From assembly GCA_963662175.1 (NCBI GenBank), contig OY759227.1, forward strand, positions 1,644,501 to 1,708,500: 64,000 bases of DNA, given 5' to 3'. This document shows, piece after piece, positions 21,452-32,649 of the stretch. Under the pieces are notes generated by a model. That model worked only from the letters and a program-made list of their open reading frames with translations, was not told the origin of the DNA and made no database searches. Both the position numbers and the translations under genes were made by a program. Every line of letters starts with the position of its first letter. The first letter of the stretch is position 1. The DNA is from Aradus depressus (Eukaryota > Arthropoda > Insecta > Hemiptera > Aradidae).

Positions 21452-22606
21452 ATGCCAATTACCAGAGGACAAGCGAGAAGATTAGAGGAGGAAAGTAGAG
21501 AGGAAGGGTCAAGTTCGGAGGAAAGATCCGATATGGAGTTATCGGAAGATAGAGAAAGGGAGACTCCAGCCGCAATGGAGTCCATGCAGGGTACAGGTGA
21601 GGAGTCGCAAGGGGAGGGGGTAAATAAAGATAAAGAAAAAGAGGGCATTGCTGCTCCTGATATGGAATGGCTCCGTGTTGTGTTGACAAAGTTAACTGGG
21701 GATATGGGAAATTTAAGGGGGGATATTGGAAATATCAATCAAAAAATAGAAGAACAGGGAAAAGAATTAAGGGGGGATATTGGAAATATCAATCAAAAAA
21801 TAGAAGAACAGGGTAGAGATTTAAGGGGGGATATGAATCAAAAAATGGAAGAGCAAAGTAATAAATTAGGAAATTTAGAGACAAATTTAAAAAGGGAAAT
21901 GGGGGACAAATTAGGAAAATTAGAGACAAATTTAAGAGGCGACATTAAAAATTTAGAAGTTAAATTAAATAATAATATGGACAATTTGAAGGACCAGATA
22001 GAGAATTTGCAGAAAGATAAACAATGTTTAGGAAATCGAATAGATAAAGCAGGAGAAAACTTAGAAAAGCACTTAAATCAAAAAATTAACAAGTTGGATG
22101 AAGGGAATTCTGTAGTAGAAAAAGAGGTTCTTATTATTGACAGTCAGTCACAAGTTGATGAAGTAGAAGGAACAGAGAATAACAGTGGGGAGGAACAGAC
22201 CCAAATTTTAGAGAAAGAGGTGGAGGAAGAGAGTCAAAATGTAGAAAAATTAGAATTAAGTGAAATTCAAGAAAATAGGATTAATATTGATGTGGATGGA
22301 CAGAGTGAAAGGAACATTTTGATGTTATTAGACAAAACAAACGAACAGACTGAGGACAACAAACGAAAGACAAATTTTAATTTTAAAGAAAATATAGTAG
22401 AAACCTACAGACAAAATGGAAATAGAAAGAAGGCTAATAAAAGATATAAGAACAATTTTAAAAAGAGAGTAAAAGCATTCAAACAGGTATTAAGGATAAA
22501 ATTAACACTGAACAAATATTTAGAAAAGGGGGAGGGGATTTTTAAAGACATAATTCGCCGGGGCATCCGGAAAAAGAAAAAATTAAATTTGGGCTTTGCA
22601 ATATAA
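21452..22606 (+). CDS. Gag-like coiled-coil protein
   Basis: This intact 384-residue frame starts MPITRGQARRLEEES at the first ATG after the leader. It has an acidic Ser/Glu-rich head, a heptad-rich coiled coil at about residues 85-225 with a tandem repeat (GDIGNINQKIEEQGK then a second copy), the NNSGEEQTQILEKEVEEES linker and a basic tail (NRKKANKRYKNNFKKRVK, then RRGIRKKKKLN). Relatives in this window are at 15855-16877, 34201-34932 and 53661-54870. By position it is the Gag of this element. It lacks a CCHC knuckle, and the basic tail may bind RNA, which is inference. Confidence 0.65.
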   Translation: MPITRGQARRLEEESREEGSSSEERSDMELSEDRERETPAAMESMQGTGEESQGEGVNKDKEKEGIAAPDMEWLRVVLTKLTGDMGNLRGDIGNINQKIEEQGKELRGDIGNINQKIEEQGRDLRGDMNQKMEEQSNKLGNLETNLKREMGDKLGKLETNLRGDIKNLEVKLNNNMDNLKDQIENLQKDKQCLGNRIDKAGENLEKHLNQKINKLDEGNSVVEKEVLIIDSQSQVDEVEGTENNSGEEQTQILEKEVEEESQNVEKLELSEIQENRINIDVDGQSERNILMLLDKTNEQTEDNKRKTNFNFKENIVETYRQNGNRKKANKRYKNNFKKRVKAFKQVLRIKLTLNKYLEKGEGIFKDIIRRGIRKKKKLNLGFAI

Positions 22607-24690
22607 TTGCATTAGCCACTTCTTATGGTGAACATATTTTTTTTTGCAACTCGGATGAGTTTGAGGAAATGACTGACAGACTAACATGACAGAATTAGGA
22701 TTAATTTAAAATATGACGAAGTGACATTGGACTAATATAATAGTATGAATGATACATGTATTTTTGGATGAGAGAATTTTGGTATATGAAGAGTATGGAT
22801 GAATTTTGGTATAGTTCTGCGTTTAAATTAATTAGGATTTAAATTAATTAGGATTTATATTTTTTTTAGGATTAGATTAGATGTTAGGATCAGTATAAAA
22901 TTAATCTAGAATTATATTTAGGGATTAGTCATCCAAAATTAATATATACAGATTATTTATTTGAGACTTACTTGTTAATAACGATTTTATTGAAAATTAA
23001 AACATATATATATATACAGCTGATTTTGAACGGACATAATATGAAAGAAGATAGATTTTTTTTATTATATTTTTTATTACAAATGTTAGAAAGATAAAAT
23101 CAGCAGGCTGAGAGATGCCTAGATCTCTTTGGAGACATGACGAACTTCCTGAGGCCGAGTCAAGGAGACAGATTTTCTGTTTCGGAACTGTTCAGCTAGG
23201 ATACCGGACGTGACTAAATAATAATAATATTATAAATTAGAAAGACGAACGAAACTGTATAGAAGCCTTGAAAGGATAATATATTATATAAATTGTATGT
23301 ATGCATAGGTTATTAAGTTTTTGTTATTATAAATACTATTATTTAGACAATTTCATTTATTATTTGAGTAACATGTTATTTCTACGTAAATTTGTTTAAT
23401 AGAGAGAGTAGATGAGAATGGGAAGAGTTGTAGGAGCAAATTATATAACTTTAGGAATAGGAACAAACAAAGGGTATATTAATTAGAGAAGTTAATAGAG
23501 AAGTTTGAAATTATATTGCTGATGACATTCTTTTAGACGTCGGGATTATATAGATTTGTTTTGGGAGAAATTATTTTTTTAATCCTAGTAAGAGCTAGTG
23601 ATTAATTGGAGATTTATATTTTTTTTTGATCTGCGAGAGATGATTTTTTTGTGTCGACTAGAAAGAACTAGCGATATATATATAGGAGATTTATGATGTA
23701 GTGTTGGTTGCCTACCTGAGATAGGAGGAACCGTATTTTTGCTACGTCAACGATGAAGTTATTATTATTAGGGAGTTATTAGTAGAGAAGGAAGTTGAAG
23801 TAAAAATATATGTGAGATACATTTTTTTTTTAGTTAGGAAGTATGAAGGACGTCTCAAAGAATTTAATACCTCAAAAGACAAGTATTATATATATTAAAT
23901 AAATTAAATTTGTATTCCTTATTACCCGGCGTGAGGCCTAATTTTGATTGTTAAGTAATATTTTGGAAGTGTGATGAAGTAAAACCGAAGGATTTATTTA
24001 ATTTTTATTTCAAGTAAATTTTTTTTTATATAAAATCTTTTTATATAATTATTTTGAATACATACAAATGTTAAATTGATGGTAAAGGCGGAAAGTAAAA
24101 TTAATTGGCAATTTCTTAAATCTATATGCAACTTGATTATTTCCAAACTTGATTTCATGACTATGACTGATCCTGTAAATATGTAAAAATTTAGTATTAT
24201 ATTTTTTATGTTCAATTAGTTCAAATTTTTATAAATTTAAGTTAACATTTTCTTTAGGTTAAGGATTAATTGTAAATTTTTAGATTAAGATTTGTTTTTG
24301 TTTATTAGAAATTAAGTACGTAGTTTAATAATTGTAAATAGTTATAAAAATATAAAAAATGGGCATATATGTATAAAAAGAGCGTCGAATTGGGCATATA
24401 TAAAAATAAAAATAAATCAGTGAGTGTAAGTGAGAGAGAGACTTCGATACATCGTTGAGCAATGAGTTGAAGACACCAAGGAGCCAGCCAACATGTGCGT
24501 TTGAGGAGGAAGCTAATCTACCTGTGTATTGGAGGAAGACGTTAATCCATCTGTGTATTGAAGGAGGAAGCTTATCATGTGGATTCGAGGAAGAAGCTAA
24601 ATCAACCTGTGTATTGGAAGAAATTAAATCTGAAAGAACTTATATAAAAAAAAAAAAAAAAAAAATTTTGTGAACAAACATTTTTTTTTT
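22607..24690 (+). other. Internal non-coding region of the LTR element
   Basis: No pol frame is present. After the gag-like stop the sequence keeps traces of the same frame as the 15.8-kb relative for about 80 bases (to the TGACAGACTAACATGACAG stretch near 22670-22690), then becomes AT-rich. Matching sequence is found inverted at 32673-34230. The short frame at 24455-24673 is built of three near-repeats of FEEEANLPVYW-type peptide and is not convincing as a gene. Confidence 0.5.
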
Positions 24691-24710
24691 AAAAAGAAGG
24701 AAAAGGCAAA
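24691..24710 (+). other. Polypurine tract
   Basis: AAAAAGAAGGAAAAGGCAAA directly precedes the 3' LTR at 24711, in the position of the plus-strand primer of LTR retroelements. The inverted copy keeps it at 32650-32669. Confidence 0.7.
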
Positions 24711-25514
24711 TGTGATGTACACTACGGAACATTTTTTTAATGAATATTTTAATGAAAAGAGGTAATTTTTTTTATTATAATCTAATATCATATATATATT
24801 AGATATATATCAAGGTGTTTGAGAAACAAAACAAGAAAACATATAAAAAACAGCTGTGAAATAGTGTAAAAAGTGGAATGGAGTCGTGAGCTAGCTCTTA
24901 AACGGTGCATGTGGTTTGATATGTTTTTTTAAATAAAAATGAAGTTGAACAATTAGATGAAAGTTGACTGGGGTGGAATTAACGTGAAGAGTTGACGGGG
25001 TCTGGTTTTTGTGGTAGAGGCGTCGAGAAGGTACAATTAATAATATATATTTTTCAATATGCCCAAATAAAAAAAAGAAATAGTTTTTTTAAGTATTAAT
25101 TTAATGTTTTTGTGCCATTGTAAATTTTTGTTTTGTTTGTTGAAATGTTAAGTTTTTTTAAAATTTAAATATGTAAATATAGATAATAACCCAATTATTT
25201 GTCCTCTTCAAATTCTATTCTATTCATCTTCCCTGTTGTCCCAGTAGTATCATTTAAAAAACCTTTGGATTAGAAATTAATATTATTTAAAATGATTTAA
25301 AAATTGGTATCTCTTTGTGAATCCAAGTGTAAAGTTCGTTTAATTGAATTTTTTTTTTGTATACGTGTACTTTCTTAAAAATTGCACGTCTTAAATTATT
25401 GATAATATTTTTTTAGGGCAATTTTCGACAAACTACTGTAGAAATCAAAATTTAAATAAACAAGAGAGATCAAATTTCTACAGGAAATGTGGTAGCAAAC
25501 AAGCTTTTATCACA
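24711..25514 (+). repeat. 3' LTR (804 bp)
   Basis: It matches 20388-21192 with a few small indels in A/T runs and rare substitutions. It is followed by the ATAT target duplication and then the outer end of the palindrome arm. Confidence 0.85.
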
Positions 25515-25534
25515 ATATATGTTTTTTTTTTTTT

Positions 25535-25984
25535 CGGACACAAGTCCGAGAGGATTAGAGACCAGTCATACAGAATTAGAGAAGCACTGTTGACCCATAT
25601 TACAATATGTTTCCTGGGAAGATAGCGGAAATGGTGTCAGATAGATTATGTGTCGGTAAGGCAGCATGAGAGGTTGGGACCTGACTAAAAGGTATAGCTG
25701 TGGAGAAGAGGAAACCAGGCATTTAAACTGCGGTCATCGAGCTTTCCTATCTATTTGTTTTGTTAAGGACATATAACATTATGTGACTTGTCTATCTTTG
25801 CTATTGCAATTTTTTTTTTGATCAAGTATGACCTCTAATAGGTTCAAATCATGAGAGACCTTGCTCCATATGTATGTGTTGGTCGGCTTGTCTGGGTCAT
25901 ATAAGCCTCGCTTGATCATATGTTTTTTTTCTTAGTTTATGAAATTGAATTTGTTTTTTTTGTTATGCATGTTCTTACATTTTA
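25535..25984. other. No gene seen
   Basis: Unique AT-rich sequence with no coding signal. A small hairpin (CGGAC ACAA GTCCG, 25535-25548) lies next to the palindrome end. Confidence 0.4.
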
Positions 25985-26204
25985 TGGTTATTTAGCGATT
26001 ATGAAAGCTAATAAACTTCAGTTTTTATAATATTTTTAATTAACGAGAAGCAACTCAAACTAACTACATAACATGTATATTGATTGTCCTTTTTCATAAA
26101 ACATATGTTTTTAAATTACATTGAAATAAATGTTATCGATTATTAATTAATTCAAAATAATAAAACGAATAAATAAATAAGACATGTGGGGGCGCCACAC
26201 CACT
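25985..26204 (-). repeat. LTR fragment of gypsy element (minus)
   Basis: On the minus strand it begins TGTGGCGCCCCCACATGTC right after a G-rich tract (GGAGGGGGAGTGG) that would be the polypurine tract. It matches 28338-28550 and 39712-39914, allowing for one fewer C in the first block. Confidence 0.65.
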
Positions 26205-26216
26205 CCCCCTCCAGCG

Positions 26217-27538
26217 TCAGCGATGGTCGGCCTGGTAGAGATAGGCCGGTTTTATTCTATCGATGGCCACCGTCACCGCTTTCCCTGCTCGGCTGATGGT
26301 GTAAGTGTTTCTCCGGCGATGCAGCACCTCGAAGGGACCGTCGTAAGGGGCCTGGAGCGGTGCTTTCACGGCATCGTGTCGGACGAATACATGTGAGCAG
26401 TTATTGAGATCTTTCGGAATGTAGGTCTGACGAAGACTACAGTGGTGGCTGACCAGTGCTGGTCGCAACTTGATCATCGTCTGGCGGAGCTGTGCGACGT
26501 AATCGTAATCTGGAATCGGCTCTCAATCAGCTGGAGCTTCTGCTATCATCTCCCCAGGTAGACGAAGGGTTGCTCCATACGTGTACTCTGCCACCGAGAC
26601 GCCCATGTTCTCGTGCAGCGCCGCTCTCAGGCCTAGCAGTATCGTAGGCAACACCTCGGTCCAGCTGGGGTTATCATGACACCTGACCGCCGCCTTCAGG
26701 GTTCTGTGCCACCTTTCAACTAAACCGTTAGCTTGCGGATGGTAAGCAGTGGTTCTAATTCTCTTCGTTGCCAGTAGCCGACCGAGAGCCGAAATCAGGC
26801 CGGACTCAAACTGGCGACCTTGATCAGTAGTTATCCGGTCTGGCACGCCGAAGCGAGATACCTAGCCAGCGTAAAATGTACGCGCGGCGGTCTCCGCATC
26901 AGCGCAGTCCATGGGAAGAGCTTCTGGCCACCTCGTAAATCGGTCTACGCAGTTTAGACAATAGCGGTGGCCCTGCGAGGACGGCAACGGACCCACAATG
27001 TCAACACGGACACGTCGGGAGGTGGAAATTCGGCCAGAGGGGCCTTAGTGTGCCGATGAATTTTTGCCCGCTGACAGGCTGAGGATCGTCTTGCCCACTC
27101 CGCACAGTCTTTCTTCAAATTGGGCCACACGAAGCGTTCCTGCACCAGTCTTATCGAAGCCTTGATTCCTGGATGTGCAAGGTTGTGAAGTAGGGCGAAT
27201 GCCTTCTTCCTGAATGCACTTGTGAGGAAAGGCCGGGGATTCATTGAAGAGGTGTCGCAAAGAATCGGTATCTGAGCGCTGGGCGTACTAACACCCTGTA
27301 AAATCCAGTGGGGCCGAGGGTTCTCCTTATAGTGAGTTACCTCCTCGTCCACCGCTTGCTCTGAAGCCAACTTCTCGTAATCCAGAGCGTCCGGTGCATA
27401 CAGCTCCTCAGTCCTAGATAGGGTGTCAGCCACGATGTTTTTCCTCCCGGGCAGATGTTGAATGTCCAAGGTAAATTGACTGATGTAATCAAGATGGCGG
27501 AGCTGACGTGGAGAACCTCGGTCCGTGGGTTGCTGCAT
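26217..27538 (-). pseudogene. Ty3/gypsy pol remnant: RNase H end and integrase
   Basis: Reading leftward from 27538: the end of RNase H (LPGRKNIVADTLSR), then the integrase zinc domain with the HHCC residues (LHNLAHPG and SACQRAK), a frameshift near 26950-26990, then the core. The first-Asp region reads VDIVGPLPSSQG, the second reads TTDQGRQFESG and the Glu lies in YHPQANGLVERWHRTLK. The C-terminal GPFEVLHRRRNTYTIS and IDRIKPAYLYQADHR resemble the CsRn1/Kabuki group of gypsy elements. An in-frame TAG near 26860 and the frameshift make it inactive. Confidence 0.8.
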
Positions 27539-27540
27539 AG

Positions 27541-28320
27541 TATGTTGACATTGTGGGTCCGTTGCCGTCCTCGCAGGGCCACCGCTATTGTCTGACCTGC
27601 GTAGACCTATTTACGAAGTGGCCAGAAGCTCTTCCCATGGACTGCGCTGATACGGAGACCGCCGCGCGTACATTTTACGCTGGCTAGGTATCTCGCTTCG
27701 GCGTGCCAGACCGGATAACTACTGATGAAGGTCGCCAGTTTGAGTCCGGCCTGATTTCGGCTCTCGGTCGGCTACTGGCAACGAAGAGAATTAGAACCAC
27801 TGCTTACCATCCGCAAGCTAACGGTTTAGTTGAAAGGTAGCACAGAACCCTGAAGGCGGCGGTCAGGTGTCATGATAACCCCAGCTGGACCGAGGTGTTG
27901 CCTACGGTACTGCTAGGCCTGAGAGCGGCGCTGCACGAGGACATGGGCGCCTCGGTGGCAGAGTACACGTATGGAGCAACCCTTCGTCTACCTGGGGAGA
28001 TGATAGCAGAAGCTCCAGCTGATCGAGAGCCGATTCCAGATTACGATTACGTCGCACAACTCCGCCAGACGATGGTCAAGTTGCGACCAGCACTGGCGAG
28101 CCACCACTGTAGTCTTCGTCCGAAAGATCTCAATAACTGCTCGCACGTATTCGTCCGACACGATGCCGTGAAAGAACCGCTCCAGGCCCCTTACGACGGT
28201 CCCTTCGAGGTGCTGCATCGCCGGAGAAACACTTACACCATCAGCCGAGCGGGGAAAGCGGTGACGGTGGCCATCGATAGAATAAAACCGGCCTATCTCT
28301 ACCAGGCCGACCATCGCTGA
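27541..28320 (+). pseudogene. Ty3/gypsy integrase, inverted duplicate
   Basis: The plus strand reads the integrase core again from VDIVGPLPSSQG to the same YLYQADHR end. It carries the TAG seen in the other arm (27685-27687 region), has a second stop where the core reads VER*HRTLK, and lacks the QTYI residues before PKDLNN. It has no start and no upstream pol and cannot be functional. The protein would have been the strand-transfer enzyme of the element. Confidence 0.8.
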
Positions 28321-28337
28321 CGCTGGAGGGGTAGTGG

Positions 28338-29834
28338 TGTGGCGCCCCCCACATGTCTTATTTATTTGTTTTATTTATTCGTTTTATTATTTTGTATTAA
28401 TTAATAGTCGATAACATTTATTTCAATGTGATTTAAAAACATATGTTTTATGAAAAAGGAATCAACATACATGTTATGTAGTTAGTTTGAGTTGCTTCTC
28501 GTTAATTAAAAATATTTTAAAAACTGAAGTTTGTTAGCTTTTATAATCGCTAAAAAATTATTCCTTTAATTTATCAAATGCACCATATCGGGTGTGAATT
28601 CTTTTAATAAAAAATTTAGATTGATGGAATAAGAGGATATTCTCCTTTTTTTTTTTTTTTGTATAAATAAAAGAACTACATGTAACATGGAAACCACATT
28701 TTATTTTTACTTTACTTTTTTTTTTTTTTTAATCTTTCTTATAATCAAAAAGAAACATAAAACATAATGTTACATATGGGATATTCTCCTTTCTGATGGC
28801 AATGTTTGCAATTTACAACATACTTATAATTTACAGGAAATGCATTGTTTTCGTTTTATTTTTACTCTGAGCATACATCCGTCGGCTTACTTACTCCGTT
28901 GGCGACGAACCCTGAAGATCCTTAGCCGCCCACACTAGCCTTCTTCACCGGTTGTATCGAAGGCAGCCCGGAATAATCTCTGGAGATACCGATGTCGAGT
29001 ACAAAACTGGATGGAGAAAACCCGCATGGCACAACTGGACTCCTTAGGACTCAACAAGAGGAGAGGACGACCGCAAGCAACATGCACATTCTATGAGTAC
29101 CATCCAATTTTTCACCATTAACCCGTTCGAAATTTAAATATGCCTTAAAATAAAACTTTTAAATAAAACGTCTATCTAAATCACATAACGAATATTTCAA
29201 TCCCTATTAAAGGACTTTTAAGTAGAATTATTTATTATACTCGCAGATTGTGTATCTATTCTTATGTTTGATGTTTAAATAATGTTTAAAATGATAAAAT
29301 ATAATATTTTCGATGTTGTTACTAAAATGTGTTTTGTTTAATTTTTTTATATCGCCAACCAATTTCCAATTCAGGTATTTTTCAATCTCTTAACCTGTGA
29401 ATGCAGCCGCAGAAGGTAAATTATAAGGTAAAACTGTTATATTTCTTACTCACTCCTTCAAAGAACCCATTGTTCGTAAAAGCCTAATAAGACCTTGAGA
29501 TAAGAGCAACTATGAAATAAATATTTAAAATTTATTTAAAGCAGAAGTTAAAACTGTTACAATATATAAGCCTACCTCCACAATCCCCACCAATGTTCAA
29601 TATTTTGAGATGTCACATAGCGGGTTTCTCGATTTCGCGTTTAGGAATACTACATTTGAAATTCCATGACAATCCGATCATCCGTAAAGACCTATCAATA
29701 TCTTATATTCAGGCTTACCCCCACAACCCCCAATCCCTTTCATTTTTTTGAGATGTCACAAAGCGTATTTTTCAATTTACCTTCTAAGAATTTTACATAT
29801 GAAATTCCATGACTCCTATCATCCGGTAATGACC

Positions 29835-29866
<32 letters not shown>

Positions 29867-29914
29867 GATATAGATATATATATTGTAATAATTCTTCGTT
29901 ACTTTAATGTAAAT
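28338..29914 (+). repeat. Tandem unit 1 (1577 bp), starting with gypsy LTR
   Basis: It starts TGTGGCGCCCCCCACATGTC right after the integrase stop and a purine tract. The first 200 or so bases are the gypsy LTR. The rest holds T runs, a GC-richer block (28870-29090) and Helitron-like subrepeats (29560-29840), and ends GTTACTTTAATGTAAAT. The next unit begins at once. No convincing gene is present; a short frame with GWRKPAWHNWTP recurs in each unit. Confidence 0.75.
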
Positions 29915-31458
29915 TGTGGCGCCCCCCACATGTCTTATTTATTTGTTTTATTTATTCGTTTTATTATTTTGTATTAATTAATAGTCGATAACATTTATTT
30001 CAATGTGATTTAAAAACATATGTTTTATGAAAAAGGAATCAACATACATGTTATGTAGTTAGTTTGAGTTGCTTCTCGTTAATTAAAAATATTTTAAAAA
30101 CTGAAGTTTGTTAGCTTTTATAATCGCTAAAAAATTATTCCTTTAATTTATCAAATGCACCATATCGGGTGTGAATTCTTTTAATAAAAAATTTAGATTG
30201 ATGGAATAAGAGGATATTCTCCTTTTTTTTTTTTTTTGTATAAATAAAAGAACTACATGTAACATGGAAACCACATTTTATTTTTACTTTACTTTTTTTT
30301 TTTTTTTAATCTTTCTTATAATCAAAAAGAAACATAAAACATAATGTTACATATGGGATATTCTCCTTTCTGATGGCAATGTTTGCAATTTACAACATAC
30401 TTATAATTTACAGGAAATGCATTGTTTTCGTTTTATTTTTACTCTGAGCATACATCCGTCGGCTTACTTACTCCGTTGGCGACGAACCCTGAAGATCCTT
30501 AGCCGCCCACACTAGCCTTCTTCACCGGTTGTATCGAAGGCAGCCCGGAATAATCTCTGGAGATACCGATGTCGAGTATAAAACTGGATGGAGAAAACCC
30601 GCATGGCACAACTGGACTCCTTAGGACTCAACAAGAGGAGAGGACGACCGCAAGCAACATGCACATTCTATGAGTACCATCCAATTTTTCACCATTAACC
30701 CGTTCGAAATTTAAATATGCCTTAAAATAAAACTTTTAAATAAAACGTCTATCTAAATCACATAACGAATATTTCAATCCCTATTAAAGGACTTTTAAGT
30801 AGAATTATTTATTATACTCGCAGATTGTGTATCTATTCTTATGTTTGATGTTTAAAATGATAAAATATAATATTTTCGATTTTGTTACTAAAATGTGTTT
30901 TGTTTAATTTTTTTATATCGCCAACCAATTTCCAATTCAGGTATTTTTCAATCTCTTAACCTGTGAATGCAGCCGCAGAAGGTAAATTATAAGGTAAAAC
31001 TGTTATATTTCTTACTCACTCCTTCAAAGAACCCATTGTTAGTAAAAGCCTAATAAGACCTTGAGATAAGAGCAACTATGAAATAAATATTTAAAATTTA
31101 TTTAAAGCAGAAGTTAAAACTGTTACAATATATAAGCCTACCCCCACAATCCCCACCAATGTTCAATATTTTGAGATGTCACATAGCGGGTTTCTCGATT
31201 TCGCGTTTAGGAATACTACATTTGAAATTCCATGACAATCCGATCATCCGTAAAGACCTATCAATATCTTATATTCAGGCTTACCCCCACAACCCCCAAT
31301 CCCTTTCATTTTTTTGATATGTCACAAAGCGTATTTTTCAATTTACCTTCTAAGAATTTTACATATGAAATTCCATGACTCCTATCATCCGGTAATGACC
31401 TATCACTATCTATATATATATATATATTGTAATAATTCTTCGTTACTTTAATGTAAAT
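29915..31458 (+). repeat. Tandem unit 2 (1544 bp)
   Basis: Close to identical to unit 1 apart from short indels, mainly in AT runs and in an AATGTTTAAA stretch present once less. The junctions with units 1 and 3 are the same AAAT/TGTGG boundary, so this looks like unequal recombination within a duplicated block. Confidence 0.8.
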
Positions 31459-31860
31459 TGTGGCGCCCCCCACATGTCTTATTTATTTGTTTTATTTATT
31501 CGTTTTATTATTTTGTATTAATTAATAGTCGATAACATTTATTTCAATGTGATTTAAAAACATATGTTTTATGAAAAAGGAATCAACATACATGTTATGT
31601 AGTTAGTTTGAGTTGCTTCTCGTTAATTAAAAATATTTTAAAAACTGAAGTTTGTTAGCTTTTATAATCGCTAAAAAATTATTCCTTTAATTTATCAAAT
31701 GCACCATATCGGGTGTGAATTCTTTTAATAAAAAATTTAGATTGATGGAATAAGAGGATATTCTCCTTTTTTTTTTTTTTTTGTATAAATAAAAGAACTA
31801 CATGTAACATGGAAACCACATTTTATTTTTACTTTACTTTTTTTTTTTTTTTTAATCTCT
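31459..31860 (+). repeat. Tandem unit 3, left part
   Basis: It follows units 1 and 2 for 402 bp, up to a T run and AATCTCT. It is then opened by the inverted LTR element. The rest of the unit resumes at 35403 (CTTTCTTATAATC) and can be followed to 35629, where a LINE fragment cuts it again. Confidence 0.8.
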
Positions 31861-32649
31861 TGTGATAATAACTTGTTTGCTACCACATTTCCTGTAGAAA
31901 TTTGATCTCTTTTGTTTATTTAAATTTTGATTTCTACAGTAGTTTGCCGAAAATTGCCCTAAAAAAATATTATCAATAATTTAAGACGTGCAATTTTTAA
32001 GAAAGTACACGTATACAACGAAAAAAATTCAATTAAACAAACTTTACACTTGGATTCACAAAGAGATACCAATTTTTAATAATTTTAAATAATATTAATT
32101 TCTAATCCAAAGGTTTTTCAAATGATACTACTACTGGGCCAACAGGGAAGATGAATAGAATAGAATTTGAAGAGGACAAATAATTGGGTTATTATCTATA
32201 TTTACATATTTAAATTAAAAAAAAACTTATTTGAACAAACAAAACAAAAATTTACAATGGCACAAAAACATTAAATTAATACTTAAAAAACTATTTCTTT
32301 TTTTTTATTTGGGCATATTGAAAAATATATATTATTAATTGTACCTTCTCGACGCCTCTACCACAAAAACCAGACCCCGTCAACTCTTCACACTTTAATT
32401 CCACCCCAGTCAACTTTCATCTAATTGTTCAACTTCATTTTATTTAAAACATATCAAACCACATGCACCGTTTTAGAGCTAGCTCACGACTCCATTACAT
32501 TTTTCACTATTTCACAGCTGTTTTTTATATGTTTTCTTGTTTTTGTTTCTCAAACACCTTGATATATATCTAATATATATATGATATTAGATTATAATAA
32601 AAAAAATTACCTCTTTTCATTAAAAAAATGTTCCGTAGTGTACATCACA
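31861..32649 (-). repeat. 3' LTR of inverted copy
   Basis: The minus strand runs from TGTGATGTACACTACGG at 32649 to TTATCACA at 31861. It is about 95 per cent or so similar by eye to the LTRs at 20388 and 24711, with several substitutions and short gaps. Confidence 0.8.

Larger units (their letters stand above)
20388..25514 (+). mobile_element. Complete non-autonomous LTR retrotransposon
   Basis: Two 805-bp LTRs (20388-21192 and 24711-25514) with TGTGAT..ATCACA ends flank one gag-like gene, a long non-coding region and a polypurine tract. The 4-bp ATAT before the 5' LTR (20384-20387) is repeated after the 3' LTR (25515-25518), which is a target duplication. The LTRs differ at only a handful of positions. 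There is no protease, RT, RNase H or integrase, so an autonomous relative must supply them. A second, more damaged copy lies inverted at 31861-35402. Confidence 0.85.
25985..28555. repeat. Inverted duplication of a gypsy element 3' end
   Basis: Left arm about 25985-26998 (minus) and right arm about 27552-28555 (plus) are imperfect reverse complements over about 1 kb. They cover integrase, the 3' end of the coding region and the start of the LTR. The spacer (26999-27551) holds the single-copy upstream part, readable on the minus strand. Both arms carry the same TAG in the FYAG-x-VSRFG stretch, where the related copy at 39.65 kb has Trp (TGG). Confidence 0.75.

Noticed and set aside
24455..24673. 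Small protein with FEEEA repeats
   Set aside because: It lies in the non-coding part of an LTR element and is a threefold direct DNA repeat. The inverted copy at 32.7-32.9 kb does not conserve a start.
27895..28320. Antisense frames over the gypsy integrase arms (for example 27988-28314 minus, 26184-26396 plus)
   Set aside because: Shadows of the integrase in GC-rich coding DNA.
29840..29885. AT dinucleotide runs as an origin or promoter
   Set aside because: Simple microsatellites of varying length inside the tandem units.
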